Counted from the stretch's first letter, positions 25,784-34,910 are shown. The stretch is 64,000 nt of DNA from JBFMFH01 sp040752275 (GCA_040752275.1 JBFMFH010000115.1:12221-76220), one strand, 5' to 3'. The notes: generated by a model from the letters alone, not told the origin. Program-made: numbers and translations.

Positions 25784-26809
25784 TCAGCGAGTGGGGGCCA
25801 CCAGCTCCTTGGCGCCGGGGCCGTTCCAGTATTCGATGAAGCTCGCCACGGTGTGGGCGAACTCCTCGGGGTGTTCGCGGTAGTGGAAGTGCCCGCCGCG
25901 ATTGGTGTAGAGCAGCCGCGCGTGCGGGTTCGTCTCGGCAATGATGTTGAACAGAGCCTCGGCCTGGATGGGCAGCACCGACGGATCGTTCTTGCCCCAG
26001 TAGAGCAGCACCGGCATCTGCAGCACGCCCTCGACATCGATGCGCCGGTAGGCGTCGTGGTTCATCTGGGCGCCGAGCAGCGCGCCCTTGCGGCTCACCT
26101 CTCGGGTCATCCGCCGCTCGGTCTCCTGCGCCTTGGGCTGGCTGCCCATGTAGACGCCGGCCGCGACGAACTCGGGAGTCACCTGGGCCCGGTTGTACGA
26201 CTGCGCGGCCTGGCGACAGGGCCACTGCGCCGTCCACGGCTCTTCCGGGCAGTGCTCGAACAGATTCCTCCGCCGGTTCGCGCGGTCGTCGCCGGCGCCC
26301 GGCGCGGCCGTGGCGCTGTCAACGATCACCAGGGTCTTGACCAGCTCGGGATGGTTGACGGCCAGGAGGAAGACCAGGCCGCCGCCGCGTGACTGCCCGA
26401 CCAAATGGACCTTCCCCAGGTTCTTGGTCTTGATGAAGCTGACGATGTGCTCCATCTCGCCGCGGATGTTGAGGTCATCGTCGCTCTTCGGGTTGTCCGT
26501 CATGCCGGAGGCCAGCTTGTCGATGGCGAAGACGTGCAACCGCTTGGCCAGGTGGCCGATCACCGGCACCCACGTGTTCGCGCTGGCGGTCCCGTGGAAC
26601 CCGCTGCCATGCACCAGGATGATCGGCTCGCCGGCGCCCTCCTCGTAGTAGCGCGTGCGCACGCCGTTGACGTCGGCGAACCTGGCGACAAGCCCGCCGT
26701 ACTCGCCGTTGGGACCGACGCCTGGTGGCGGCTGCTGGGCAGCCAGCACTTGATACGTCAGGCCGGCCGCGAATGCGGCGGCCGTCAACGCCTTCCCCCG
26801 TGAACGCAT
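25784..26809 (-). CDS. Exported alpha/beta hydrolase, close to the tandem-domain lipoprotein
   Basis: A 341-residue protein with a signal peptide ending near VLAAQ. It has GQSRGGG (nucleophile), LLYWGKNDPS (acid) and NRGGHFHYREHPEEF (His), the same signatures as both halves of the 11418 protein, making it the best single-domain counterpart of that fusion. GGGAGG lies seven bases before the ATG. It is 18 bases downstream of the DRE-TIM gene, so hydrolase export and organic-acid metabolism are encoded in one transcript. Substrate unknown. Confidence 0.82.
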   Translation of the reverse strand: MRSRGKALTAAAFAAGLTYQVLAAQQPPPGVGPNGEYGGLVARFADVNGVRTRYYEEGAGEPIILVHGSGFHGTASANTWVPVIGHLAKRLHVFAIDKLASGMTDNPKSDDDLNIRGEMEHIVSFIKTKNLGKVHLVGQSRGGGLVFLLAVNHPELVKTLVIVDSATAAPGAGDDRANRRRNLFEHCPEEPWTAQWPCRQAAQSYNRAQVTPEFVAAGVYMGSQPKAQETERRMTREVSRKGALLGAQMNHDAYRRIDVEGVLQMPVLLYWGKNDPSVLPIQAEALFNIIAETNPHARLLYTNRGGHFHYREHPEEFAHTVASFIEYWNGPGAKELVAPTR

Positions 26810-26827
26810 CGTCTGTCCTCCCTCTCC

Positions 26828-28036
26828 CTACGCGTGCGTGCGGCTGCGGGCGATGGCCAGGAACTCCTCGTCCGACAGAAGCCCTTTCTTGGCGATTGCG
26901 GCGTCCTTGACATCGGCCAGGATGGCGTCTGCCTGAACGTCGGTCGCCGGGATGCCGGCCTGGTCCAGCTTGATACGGATCGAGGCCTTGCCGCTCTTCT
27001 TGCCCACCACGATTTCGTGGTGCCTGCCCAGCACCGATGGCGCGATCGGCAGGATTGCGAGGGGGGTCCGCTCGAGCACGTCCATGAACAACCCGATCTC
27101 ACGGCGGAAGCAGCCCGCGCCGACCAGCGGCTTGTTGGCCGGCAGCGGCACGCCAGAGCACCGCTCCGCGAGGAGCGACAACTCGTACAGCCTGTCCATC
27201 TTGATGCCCAGGTCCACGCCGTAGAGCACCTGGAGGGAGGCGGCGACTTCATCGAGCGCCGCGTTGCCGGTGCGTTCGCCCAGGCCGTTGACGCAGACGT
27301 GCAGCATGTTCGCGCCGCCCTCGGCGCCGGCGAGCGTCGTCGCCACGCCAAGGCCGAAATCGTCGTGGGTGTGCACTTCGACGGGCACGCTGACCATGTC
27401 GCGCACCTGCTCGACCAGGTACTTGACGGCGGCGGGCCGCGCCGACCCGGTCGTGTCCACGACGGTGACCGAGTGCGGGGGCGACTGGCGCATGACCTCG
27501 CCCAGCAGCCGCCTCAGGAAGGACAGCTTGGCCCGCGTGGTGTCGTGGGGGAAGAAGATGAGCTCGAGCCCCTTCTCCCGGCCGTAGGCCAGCGCCTCCA
27601 CGCTCTTGCCAATGACCTGGTCTTCGCTCCACTTGAACTGGTACTCCAGCTTCGGGTAGCCCGCCGGCACCTCGATGATGACGCCGTCGGCGCCGCAGTC
27701 CACGGCGCGATCGATATCAGTCGCGGCGGCCCGGCAGAACACGATGATCTTCGCCCGCAACCCGAGTTTGGCAATGGCCGTGATGGCTTCCGCATCCTCG
27801 GCGGAGACCGCCGGCATCCCGGCCTCGATCCTCGCCACGCCGACCTCGTCCAGCATCCGGGCGATCTCGACCTTCTCGTCCTTGCGCAAGACGACGCCCG
27901 GCGTCTGCTCACCGTCACGCAGCGTGCAGTCGTGCAGCCCGATCGTCGGGGCCAGGTTGACTCCAGCGCGCGTCTCGTCGATGAAGTTGTACTCGCTCAC
28001 CCACCATCCGTCGGTCCAGTACGGTGCTTGTGTCAT
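26828..28036 (-). CDS. DRE-TIM metallolyase (isopropylmalate/homocitrate synthase-like)
   Basis: A 402-residue enzyme of the HMGL-like/DRE-TIM family, which make or break C-C bonds between acyl-CoAs and 2-oxoacids in a divalent-metal barrel. HDCTLRDGEQTPG near residue 35 holds the DRDGEQ-type metal and catalytic loop; VEVHTHDDFGLGVATTLAG supplies the HxH metal ligands; NGLGERTGNAALDEV is the second family signature. The C-terminal LeuA regulatory domain is absent, as in homocitrate-synthase-like and lyase members. A genuine leucine gene is unlikely in this context. Next to a SucCD-like CoA ligase it could act on the CoA ester formed there. Substrate not determinable from sequence. Confidence 0.82.
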   Translation of the reverse strand: MTQAPYWTDGWWVSEYNFIDETRAGVNLAPTIGLHDCTLRDGEQTPGVVLRKDEKVEIARMLDEVGVARIEAGMPAVSAEDAEAITAIAKLGLRAKIIVFCRAAATDIDRAVDCGADGVIIEVPAGYPKLEYQFKWSEDQVIGKSVEALAYGREKGLELIFFPHDTTRAKLSFLRRLLGEVMRQSPPHSVTVVDTTGSARPAAVKYLVEQVRDMVSVPVEVHTHDDFGLGVATTLAGAEGGANMLHVCVNGLGERTGNAALDEVAASLQVLYGVDLGIKMDRLYELSLLAERCSGVPLPANKPLVGAGCFRREIGLFMDVLERTPLAILPIAPSVLGRHHEIVVGKKSGKASIRIKLDQAGIPATDVQADAILADVKDAAIAKKGLLSDEEFLAIARSRTHA

Positions 28037-28066
28037 CGCATGTACTCCTCGACCAGATCCCTGGCC

Positions 28067-28936
28067 CTACAATCGTGCGGCGATCTCGTGCGTCAGCTCT
28101 TTGAGCGAGCTGGCCACGTGGACGCCGGCGTGGCGCAGGGCGGCCATCTTCGCTTGGGCCGTGCCCGTGCCCTGCCGGACGATCGCGCCGGCGTGTCCCA
28201 TGCGCTTCTCGGGAGGCGCCAGCCGTCCGGCGACGTACGCCAGGACCGGCTTGGGGTACTTCCGCGCCGAGAGGTAGGCCGCAGCCTGTTCCTCGTCGCC
28301 GCCGCCAATCTCGCCCAGGATGACCACGAGTGCGGTGTCCGGATCGGAGGCGAACAGGTCAAGCGCGTCGACGAATCCGATGCCGTGGATCGGGTCGCCG
28401 CCGATGCCGACGCAGGTGGAATTGCCGAAGCCCCGATCCCGGAGCAAACTCGCCGTCTCGTGGGTGAGCGTGCCGGAGCGGGAAACGATGCCCACGCTGC
28501 CCTGGCCGTAGAGCATCCCCGGCATGATGCCGACCTTCGTCTTGCCCGGGCTGATCGCGCCGATGCCGTTGGGGCCGATCAGCCGGACGCCATGGCGCGC
28601 GGCGTGCGCCCGGATCCGCAGCATGTCGTGGATCGGGACGTGCTCGGTGATGATCGTGATGAGCGGCAGCCGGGCGGTGATGGCCTCGAAGGCCGCATCG
28701 CGCGTAGTCATGGCCGGCACGAAGATGATCGACACGTTCGGTCGTGTCCGCTCGCACGCCTCGGCGACCGTGTCGAACACCGGGACGTCGCACACTCGTT
28801 GTCCGCCGCGTCCGGGGGTCACGCCCGCGACGATGTTGGTGCCGTACTCGAGCATCAAGCGCGTGTGCAGCGTTCCCTGCTGCCCCGTGATGCCCTGCAC
28901 CAGCAGGCGGGTCTGTTCGTCAACGAGAATCGACAT
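28067..28936 (-). CDS. Succinyl-/malyl-CoA ligase alpha subunit (SucD-like)
   Basis: A 289-residue acyl-CoA ligase alpha subunit: an N-terminal CoA-binding Rossmann domain (VQGITGQQGTLHTRLMLEYG) and a C-terminal ligase domain with the phosphohistidine loop KRMGHAGAIV. With the beta subunit just upstream it forms an ATP- or GDP-forming dicarboxylate-CoA ligase. Both SucD and the malate-CoA ligase MtkB have this build, so the substrate (succinate, malate or another acid) cannot be told. Placement in a catabolic gene run argues for a dedicated ligase rather than the TCA enzyme. Confidence 0.88.
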   Translation of the reverse strand: MSILVDEQTRLLVQGITGQQGTLHTRLMLEYGTNIVAGVTPGRGGQRVCDVPVFDTVAEACERTRPNVSIIFVPAMTTRDAAFEAITARLPLITIITEHVPIHDMLRIRAHAARHGVRLIGPNGIGAISPGKTKVGIMPGMLYGQGSVGIVSRSGTLTHETASLLRDRGFGNSTCVGIGGDPIHGIGFVDALDLFASDPDTALVVILGEIGGGDEEQAAAYLSARKYPKPVLAYVAGRLAPPEKRMGHAGAIVRQGTGTAQAKMAALRHAGVHVASSLKELTHEIAARL

Positions 28937-29034
28937 GGTCCCTACACGCTCCGCGATCGGCGCACGCCCGCACTATCTCCCGGGATTGCGGTGACGGCTG
29001 CCCGCCCGGGTTGGCGACGCGTCGGATCCGGCGT

Positions 29035-30192
29035 TCACGCGCTGGCTCGCCGCTCTACCAGATCGAGAATCCGCATCACGGCGTCGTCGGTCGTCCCCTG
29101 CTTGACAATGGGCACGCCGTGCGATTCGAGGATGGCCCACCCCTCCTCCTGGAAATGACCGCGCATCTTCACCACGATCGGCACCGCCGGATGGTCCTTC
29201 TCGCACACGTCGGCGATGCCGCGCGCCATGACCTCGCAGTTGTTGATGCCGCCGTAGACGTTGATGACCACCCCTCGGACCTCTGTGCGGGCCAGCAGCA
29301 TCCGCAGGGCCCGTGCGATCACGCCCGACGCCCCACCCCCGCCGATGTCCAGGAAGTCCGCAGGCCGGCCGCCGTATTCGAAGACCGTGTCCATCGTGGC
29401 CAGCGCCAAACCCGCTCCGCCGGCGATGATGCCGATGTCGCCGTCGATCGGCACATAGGCGATCTGCGCGCCCTCGGCGTTCGCCCGTTCGGCGAGGGCA
29501 TCAACCGCCGCCGGAATGGCCTCCGCCAGCGCGCGGTGCTGGCGCGGCAGCGCGCTGTCGTCCACTTCGATCTTGGCGTCGCCGGCGACGACGCGGCCGT
29601 CGGGCAGCAGGAACAGCGGGTTGACCTCGACCAGCAGGCACTCGAAGACCGCAGCGCCGCGGACCAGACGCACCAGGGCATCGGCCACCGACACGAGCGC
29701 GCGCCCGGATAGGCCGGCCCGGCGCGCGAGGTTCCTGGCTTCGTAGGCCTGAAACTCGGCGAGCGGGTCGAGCACCACGCGCGCGACCGCGTCGGCCGAC
29801 CTGGCCGACGCCGCCTCGACGTCGATGCCGCCCGACGCCGACAGGAGCGCGAGCATCTGGCCGGTCGTCCAATCGACCGTGACGCCCGCGTAGCACTCCT
29901 GCGTGAAGGGCACCAGTTCCTCGACGAGGACGCTCTCGACGCGATGCTCGCCGATCTGCATCCCGATGAGGGCGCGCGCGGCCTCCTCCGCCTCGGCGGG
30001 CGTGGCCGCCTTCCGGATCCCGCCGGCCTTGCCGCGGCCACCCTCCGGGACCTGGCCCTTGACCACGACAGGCGCGCCCATCTGCGCCGCCGCCGCGCCC
30101 GCGCCGGCAGGCGTCGTAGCGACGGACCCGCGAGGCGCGGACATGCCCAGGTGCCCGAGCAGCTGTTTCCCTTCGTGTTCGAGGAGGCGCAT
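29035..30192 (-). CDS. Succinyl-/malyl-CoA ligase beta subunit (SucC-like)
   Basis: A 385-residue ATP-grasp subunit. It starts in canonical fashion (MRLLEHEGKQLL), carries VVVKGQVPEGGRGKAGG for nucleotide binding, and ends with the glycine-rich GGIN / ESHGVPIVKQG region. The usual start is the ATG at 30192, four bases after the transporter stop; an in-frame ATG at 30213 would overlap that gene by 17 bases and add seven atypical residues. A 98-base gap separates it from the alpha subunit. Confidence 0.88.
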   Translation of the reverse strand: MRLLEHEGKQLLGHLGMSAPRGSVATTPAGAGAAAAQMGAPVVVKGQVPEGGRGKAGGIRKAATPAEAEEAARALIGMQIGEHRVESVLVEELVPFTQECYAGVTVDWTTGQMLALLSASGGIDVEAASARSADAVARVVLDPLAEFQAYEARNLARRAGLSGRALVSVADALVRLVRGAAVFECLLVEVNPLFLLPDGRVVAGDAKIEVDDSALPRQHRALAEAIPAAVDALAERANAEGAQIAYVPIDGDIGIIAGGAGLALATMDTVFEYGGRPADFLDIGGGGASGVIARALRMLLARTEVRGVVINVYGGINNCEVMARGIADVCEKDHPAVPIVVKMRGHFQEEGWAILESHGVPIVKQGTTDDAVMRILDLVERRASA

Positions 30193-30196
30193 CGGA

Positions 30197-31534
30197 TCAC
30201 TGGGTTCCGGCATCGACGGATTCGTCGGCCGATCCGGCGGCGAGGGGGTGCGCGAGGCACGTGCGCAGCTTTTCGTGGTCCAAATCCCGTTCCCACCGGC
30301 TGACGACGATCGTCGCGACGCCGTTGCCCACCACGTTGGTGACGGCGCGGCACTCGCTCATGAACTTGTCGATGCCGACGAGAAGCGCCAGGGCCTGGAC
30401 CGGAATGACGGGCACGGCCGACAGGATCGCCGCGAGCGTCACGAAGCCGGTGCCGGTGACGCCGGAGGCGCCCTTGGACGCCACCATCGCGAAGAGCACC
30501 AGCCCGGTGGTCTGGCTGAGCGTCAAGTGGGTATCCGTGGCCTGAGCCAGGAAGATCGCGGACAGCGTGAGGTAGATGTTCGTGCCGTCCGTATTGAAGC
30601 TGTACCCGGTCGGGAACACGAGGCCTACGATCGATCTGGGCGCGCCGAGCCGTTCCAGTTTCCGCATCATGTCGGGAAGCACGGTCTCCGACGAGCTCGT
30701 GCCCAGCACGATCAACAGCTCTTCCTTGATGAACACGATGAACCGCAGGATCGAGAATCCGGCCATGTAGGCGATCGCGCCGAGGATCACCACGGCGAAC
30801 ACAATCGCGGTGACGTAGAAGGTGAGGATCAGCTGCGCCAGGTTCGCCAGCGAGGCGACGCCGTAGTTGCCCACGGTGAACGCAATACCGCCGAGGGCTC
30901 CGAGGGGCGCGGCCTTCACGATGATTCTGACAATGCCGAAGATGACCTTCGTGATCGCGGCAATGACCGTGGTGACCCTTGCGCCCAGATCTCCGAGGCG
31001 CGAGATCGCGAAGCCCGTCAGCACGGCGATCAAGAGGACCGAGAGGACACTCTCGCCCGTCAAAGCGCCGACAAACGTGCGCGGGATGATCCCCAGCAGG
31101 AAGTTGCCAAGGCCGCCGTCGCCCGCCTGCGCGCCGCTGCCGACGAAGCGCGACACCAGGCTCGGATCGAGGGCTGTCGGATCGATGTGGAGGCCGTCGC
31201 CAGGCCGGATGATCTGGCCGACGATGACGCCGGTGATCAGCGCCAGCGTCGACACGATCTCGAAGTAGATCAATGTCTTCACGCCCACGCGCCCGAATTC
31301 CTTCATGTCGCTCATCGACGAAATGCCGTGCACGACGATGCAGAAGATCACGGGCGCGATCATCATGCGGATGAGCGCGACGAACCCGTCTCCCAGCGGC
31401 TTGAGCGCCGTGCCGGCCTTCGGGAAGAAGTGTCCGACGATCACGCCAAGCACAATCGCGATCAGGACCTGCACGAACAGGCTCGGACGGTACCACGGCC
31501 GGGGTGCTGACTTGGACGTCTTCTCACCCTTCAC
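30197..31534 (-). CDS. DctA/GltP-type dicarboxylate:cation symporter
   Basis: A 445-residue inner-membrane symporter (sodium:dicarboxylate family). It has multiple hydrophobic segments, the serine-rich re-entrant loop motif LGTSSSETVLPDMM, and the transport-core motif PTGYSFNTDGTNIYLTL, matching C4-dicarboxylate and glutamate carriers. The GTG start has GGAGG six bases upstream. Four bases separate it from the CoA-ligase beta gene, suggesting that the imported acid is the substrate of the ligase. A second member of the family is cut by the left edge of the window. Confidence 0.9.
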   Translation of the reverse strand: MKGEKTSKSAPRPWYRPSLFVQVLIAIVLGVIVGHFFPKAGTALKPLGDGFVALIRMMIAPVIFCIVVHGISSMSDMKEFGRVGVKTLIYFEIVSTLALITGVIVGQIIRPGDGLHIDPTALDPSLVSRFVGSGAQAGDGGLGNFLLGIIPRTFVGALTGESVLSVLLIAVLTGFAISRLGDLGARVTTVIAAITKVIFGIVRIIVKAAPLGALGGIAFTVGNYGVASLANLAQLILTFYVTAIVFAVVILGAIAYMAGFSILRFIVFIKEELLIVLGTSSSETVLPDMMRKLERLGAPRSIVGLVFPTGYSFNTDGTNIYLTLSAIFLAQATDTHLTLSQTTGLVLFAMVASKGASGVTGTGFVTLAAILSAVPVIPVQALALLVGIDKFMSECRAVTNVVGNGVATIVVSRWERDLDHEKLRTCLAHPLAAGSADESVDAGTQ

Positions 31535-31596
31535 GAGAGCCTCCTTCGCCGTCGGTGCGGCCTTCAGCCCGGACTGTCTCTTCCCTGGCGCGCCCG

Positions 31597-32577
31597 TCAG
31601 ATCACCCGGTGCTTCGGCGCCGCACCGGCAATCAGGACCGACTCGACGTTCTGCCAGGCGGCGCGCATCAGGAACGCGGCCGACTGGCGCGTGACACCCG
31701 CGATGTGAGGGGTGAACAGCACGCGGCGCGCGGCGTCGCCCTCGAGCGCCAGCAGTGGGTGCACCGCCGGGGGAGGCTCCGTCGAGTAGACATCGACCGC
31801 GGCGCCGCCCAGGTGGCCGGACCTCAGGTGCGCGGCCAGCGCGGCTTCATCGACGACTCCGCCGCGCGAGGCCTGGATCAGCACGGCCCCGCGTTTCATC
31901 AGCCCAAGCTCGCGATCGCCGATGAGCCCGCGGGTCGCCGGCACGAGCGGCACGTGCAGCGTGACGACGTCGGCCGCCACCAGCAGATCGTCGAGCGGCA
32001 GCCGCTGCGCCCCCAGCGCCGAGGCGGCTTCGGGATCGCCCGGGGCCGGATCGTGATAGCAGAGCCGGCAGCCCGCCTGGCGAAACGCCCGGGCCACGGC
32101 AAGCCCGACGATCCCGAGTCCTACGACGCCGACCAGGAGTCCGTCGAGCCCGGCCAGATTGGCCGCGATGAGACGCGCCCGGAACGCCGCATAGCGACCA
32201 GCGCGGATCTCCGCGTCGCCCCAGGCCAGCCATCGAAGGAGCACCGACGCCGTCGTGACGGCGTACTCGGCCAGGGCGCTGTTGCTGCCGCCGGGGATGT
32301 TGGCCAGGGCAATGCCCAGGCGCTGCAAGACCGGCAGGTCGAGCCGATCCACGCCCGCGCCGGTGACCTGCACGAGTCTGACCGACGCCCCCTCGAACAA
32401 CGCCGCCGGAAGCGGGGGGCCCACGGCGGGGACCACGAGCGCGGCCGACCGCTTCATCAGGTCGGCGACGTCCACGTCCCCGGGACCGCGATAGGTCACA
32501 GTCAGCGACTCGGGCGGGAGGGCATCGACCCTCTCGAAATCGGCTCTCGGGCGCAGGCACAGGACATCTGCGCTCAT
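31597..32577 (-). CDS. D-isomer-specific 2-hydroxyacid dehydrogenase
   Basis: A 326-residue NAD(P)-dependent dehydrogenase. It has the Rossmann loop GLLVGVVGLGIVGLAVARA, followed by the conserved RGGVVDEAALAAHLRSG and a late VLFTPHIAGVT supplying the catalytic histidine, with arginine and glutamate expected from QASRG and STEPP. It interconverts a 2-hydroxyacid and a 2-oxoacid, substrate unspecified. The start at 32577 overlaps the cupin stop by four bases (ATGA), and GAGGGAG lies upstream, so translation is coupled. Longer in-frame starts lack a ribosome site. Confidence 0.85.
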   Translation of the reverse strand: MSADVLCLRPRADFERVDALPPESLTVTYRGPGDVDVADLMKRSAALVVPAVGPPLPAALFEGASVRLVQVTGAGVDRLDLPVLQRLGIALANIPGGSNSALAEYAVTTASVLLRWLAWGDAEIRAGRYAAFRARLIAANLAGLDGLLVGVVGLGIVGLAVARAFRQAGCRLCYHDPAPGDPEAASALGAQRLPLDDLLVAADVVTLHVPLVPATRGLIGDRELGLMKRGAVLIQASRGGVVDEAALAAHLRSGHLGGAAVDVYSTEPPPAVHPLLALEGDAARRVLFTPHIAGVTRQSAAFLMRAAWQNVESVLIAGAAPKHRVI

Positions 32578-32978
32578 GGCGCACTCCCTCTCGGCGGGGT
32601 CTGGGCATCCGGCTCGATCGTGTCCAGACCCATGTCCGCAATCGGGAGAAAGCACAACAGCACCAGCGGCGTCGTGCCGGTGTTGCGGGTGGCGTGCTTC
32701 TCGCCGGGCGGGATGAAGATCGTGTCTCCCGGAGTCAGCGGATACTCACCGCTGTCGGCGTAGGTCGTGCCCGTGCCGGACAGCACGAAGGTGCATTCTT
32801 CGCAGTGCTCGTGGTGGTGCGCCCGGCGGGGAGACGGTGCCAGGCCCTGAGGCGGTATCTCCACCAAACGCAGCGTCATGCTGCGGGCGCCGACACGCGC
32901 GGAGACGATCTCGAGGGCCGTGCGCCCGGGCAGATCCAGCCGGATGGCTTCGGCCTGGGTGATGACGCGCGCCATCAT
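32574..32978 (-). CDS. Small cupin-domain protein
   Basis: A 134-residue single cupin barrel with the metal-binding pattern HHHEHCEECTFVLSGTG and a later PGEKHATRN histidine. Such proteins act as isomerases, dioxygenases or ligand sensors, and this one cannot be assigned. Its start overlaps the stop of the upstream creatininase-family gene and its stop overlaps the start of the dehydrogenase, so it is inside a tightly coupled operon. Confidence 0.8.
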   Translation of the reverse strand: MMARVITQAEAIRLDLPGRTALEIVSARVGARSMTLRLVEIPPQGLAPSPRRAHHHEHCEECTFVLSGTGTTYADSGEYPLTPGDTIFIPPGEKHATRNTGTTPLVLLCFLPIADMGLDTIEPDAQTPPRGSAP

Positions 32979-33775
32979 CCCGCCCGCTGTGGAACGTCAC
33001 CGGCCCGGCCGCCCTGGACCGCGTCGAGCTGCCTGAAGATCTCCGTGGCTTCCTTGGCGATCGCCTCCGCGATGGCCTCCACCATCTGGCGGCCTCGCTT
33101 CTCGGTGGCCGCCTGCGGCGCGCCGTACCAGCCGGTGGGCGCGATCGAGCGGATGTCGGTCAGCACGGGTTGGAAGCTCCGCGTGCGCCGCAGCTTGTCC
33201 ATCGTGTGCCCGAGCCCATGGTCGGACGAATCCGAGACGCGGTCCAGGCGCACGAGGTCGGGCCTGAACGCCAGCGCCGCCATGGCCTCGATCTCGCCTC
33301 CGTGGGTCAGCCCGCCGCACGTGGGCCCGAACAGCTCGGCCGCCACGTAGCAGGCCTGCGCCGTCACCACAATCATGCCGTGCTGCCGGTGCAGCGCTTC
33401 CGCCGCGATGGCGAGCGAGCTGATGTTGCCTTCGTGCCAGTTGAGAATGAGGAGGTACTTCGCGCCGTGCTGGGCCGTCGTGGCGCACGTCTCGATCACG
33501 AGGCGCATGTAGGTGTCGGGCGTGAGCGAAATCGTGCCTTCGAACGGCATGTGCATGGGCGTGACGCCCATGGGAGCGCCGGGCAGCACAAGGGCGTCCA
33601 TGCGCTCGGCCACCGCATGGGCGATCACCTGGGCCGCGAATGTGTCGGTGCCGGTGGGCAGGTGCGGCCCGTGCTGTTCGACGCTGCCCGTCGGCAGGAT
33701 CACCAGAGGGTGTCGCGCCAGGCTGGCGGCAATCTCGGGCTGTGTCAACTCGATGAAGTAGCGGCTGGGCGCCAT
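32975..33775 (-). CDS. Creatininase-family amidohydrolase
   Basis: A 266-residue protein of the creatininase/formamide-hydrolase family, with the metal-binding signature LPTGSVEQHGPHLPTGTDT (Glu, His, Asp ligands) and LILNWHEGN and GLTHGGEIEAM later. Family members cleave cyclic amides or lactone-like rings. AGGAGG precedes the ATG at 33775, eight bases after the Gfo/Idh stop, and the stop overlaps the cupin start. In this operon it may open a cyclic intermediate; the substrate is unknown. Confidence 0.85.
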   Translation of the reverse strand: MAPSRYFIELTQPEIAASLARHPLVILPTGSVEQHGPHLPTGTDTFAAQVIAHAVAERMDALVLPGAPMGVTPMHMPFEGTISLTPDTYMRLVIETCATTAQHGAKYLLILNWHEGNISSLAIAAEALHRQHGMIVVTAQACYVAAELFGPTCGGLTHGGEIEAMAALAFRPDLVRLDRVSDSSDHGLGHTMDKLRRTRSFQPVLTDIRSIAPTGWYGAPQAATEKRGRQMVEAIAEAIAKEATEIFRQLDAVQGGRAGDVPQRAG

Positions 33776-33783
33776 CCCTCCTC

Positions 33784-34854
33784 CTATGCGATGCGCGCGC
33801 GCGCGTCGGCAATGACGTCGGCGACGCGCACGTACTGCCCCTGCTGGTCGATCGAGCGCAGCGCCGCGTACACCATGGCCACCGCCACACACCCGTTGTC
33901 TCCGTCGAGCTCGTTCGGCCGGCCGGTCCGGCAGCTCTCGGCGAACATGTCGAGTTCGGCCACGAACATGTCGCTCGGCCGCGGCGCCAGTATCTCGCGG
34001 CTGGCGTAGCCGCCCTTGCCCCGCTGGATGTACAGCGTCGACGTCTCGTGCAACGTGTTGGGCTTGTCCCACGCGCCAAAGTCGATCTCGTAGTCCATCA
34101 GCCCCTTGGATCCGAACACCCGCACGGCGAAGACGCCGGGCGAGGTCCAGCACGACCCGACGAACCCGACCTTGCCGTCGGCGAACCGGATGAGCGTCAG
34201 CGACTGGTCGTCCACTTCGGCCCCGACCGGCGACAGCTTCGACGCCATCGAACTCACCTCTTGCACTTCGCCGCCCAGGTAGTGGAGGACGTCGAAGTGA
34301 TGGATCGCGAGCTGGGAGAGTGGGCCACCCGGGGCACGGTGCTTGTACCAGCGCCAGGTCTTCGGGGTCAGTTCGAGGGCCCGCTCGTTCGAGAAGTTCG
34401 CCTCCATGTACGCCACGCGCCCGAGTTCGCCGGCGTCGATCGCCTCGCGCATCTGGCGAATGCCCGCCATCAGGCGGGCGCTGTGACCGACGGTCACCGT
34501 CACGCCATGCTTCTCGGCGAGCGCGGCCAGTTGGAGCCCTTCCTCGAGGGTGGCGGCGATGGGCTTCTCGGTGTAGACGTGCTTGCCGGCTTCGGCGACC
34601 TTCGTCGCCACGGCCAGGTGCTGCTCGTTCGGCACCGTGATGATCACGCCCTGGAGGCCGGGAGTCGCGAGCAGCGCCTCGAGGGTCGGCGTCACCGGCA
34701 CGCCCATCTCGCGCTCGAACGCGGCGCGCGATTCGTCGATCACGTCATAGGCGCCGACGATGGTCAGTGTGTCCGTTCTGCGGGAGGCCGGCGTCAGAAC
34801 CCTGGCCCAGCGGCCAAGGCCGGCGATGCCGACGATGAGGGGTCGCGTGTGCAT
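33784..34854 (-). CDS. Gfo/Idh/MocA-family oxidoreductase
   Basis: A 356-residue NAD(P)-dependent oxidoreductase with Rossmann motif GIAGLGRWARVL, the catalytic-site EKP motif in YTEKPIAATLEEG, and GGPLSQLAIHHFDVLHYLGG in the C-terminal domain. Family enzymes oxidise sugars, inositols and related polyols. It is a close tandem paralogue of 35056-36177. The start at 34854 is taken because the homology begins there; it is about 60 bases downstream of a strong operator-like dyad at 34911-34941. It is the first gene of the long minus-strand run. Confidence 0.87.
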   Translation of the reverse strand: MHTRPLIVGIAGLGRWARVLTPASRRTDTLTIVGAYDVIDESRAAFEREMGVPVTPTLEALLATPGLQGVIITVPNEQHLAVATKVAEAGKHVYTEKPIAATLEEGLQLAALAEKHGVTVTVGHSARLMAGIRQMREAIDAGELGRVAYMEANFSNERALELTPKTWRWYKHRAPGGPLSQLAIHHFDVLHYLGGEVQEVSSMASKLSPVGAEVDDQSLTLIRFADGKVGFVGSCWTSPGVFAVRVFGSKGLMDYEIDFGAWDKPNTLHETSTLYIQRGKGGYASREILAPRPSDMFVAELDMFAESCRTGRPNELDGDNGCVAVAMVYAALRSIDQQGQYVRVADVIADARARIA

Positions 34855-34910
34855 GCAGGCACCTCGTGGTGGGGGACGAGGGAGTTGGGCTTCGCACGCC
34901 GGACGGCAGT

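Noticed and set aside
26828..28036. Leucine-biosynthesis 2-isopropylmalate synthase (leuA)
   Set aside because: The C-terminal regulatory domain is absent and no leuB, leuC or leuD lies nearby; the gene is embedded with a CoA ligase and transporter.
29319..31496. A 725-codon minus-strand frame across DctA and SucC genes
   Set aside because: Out-of-frame reading of two well-supported genes with no recognisable motifs.
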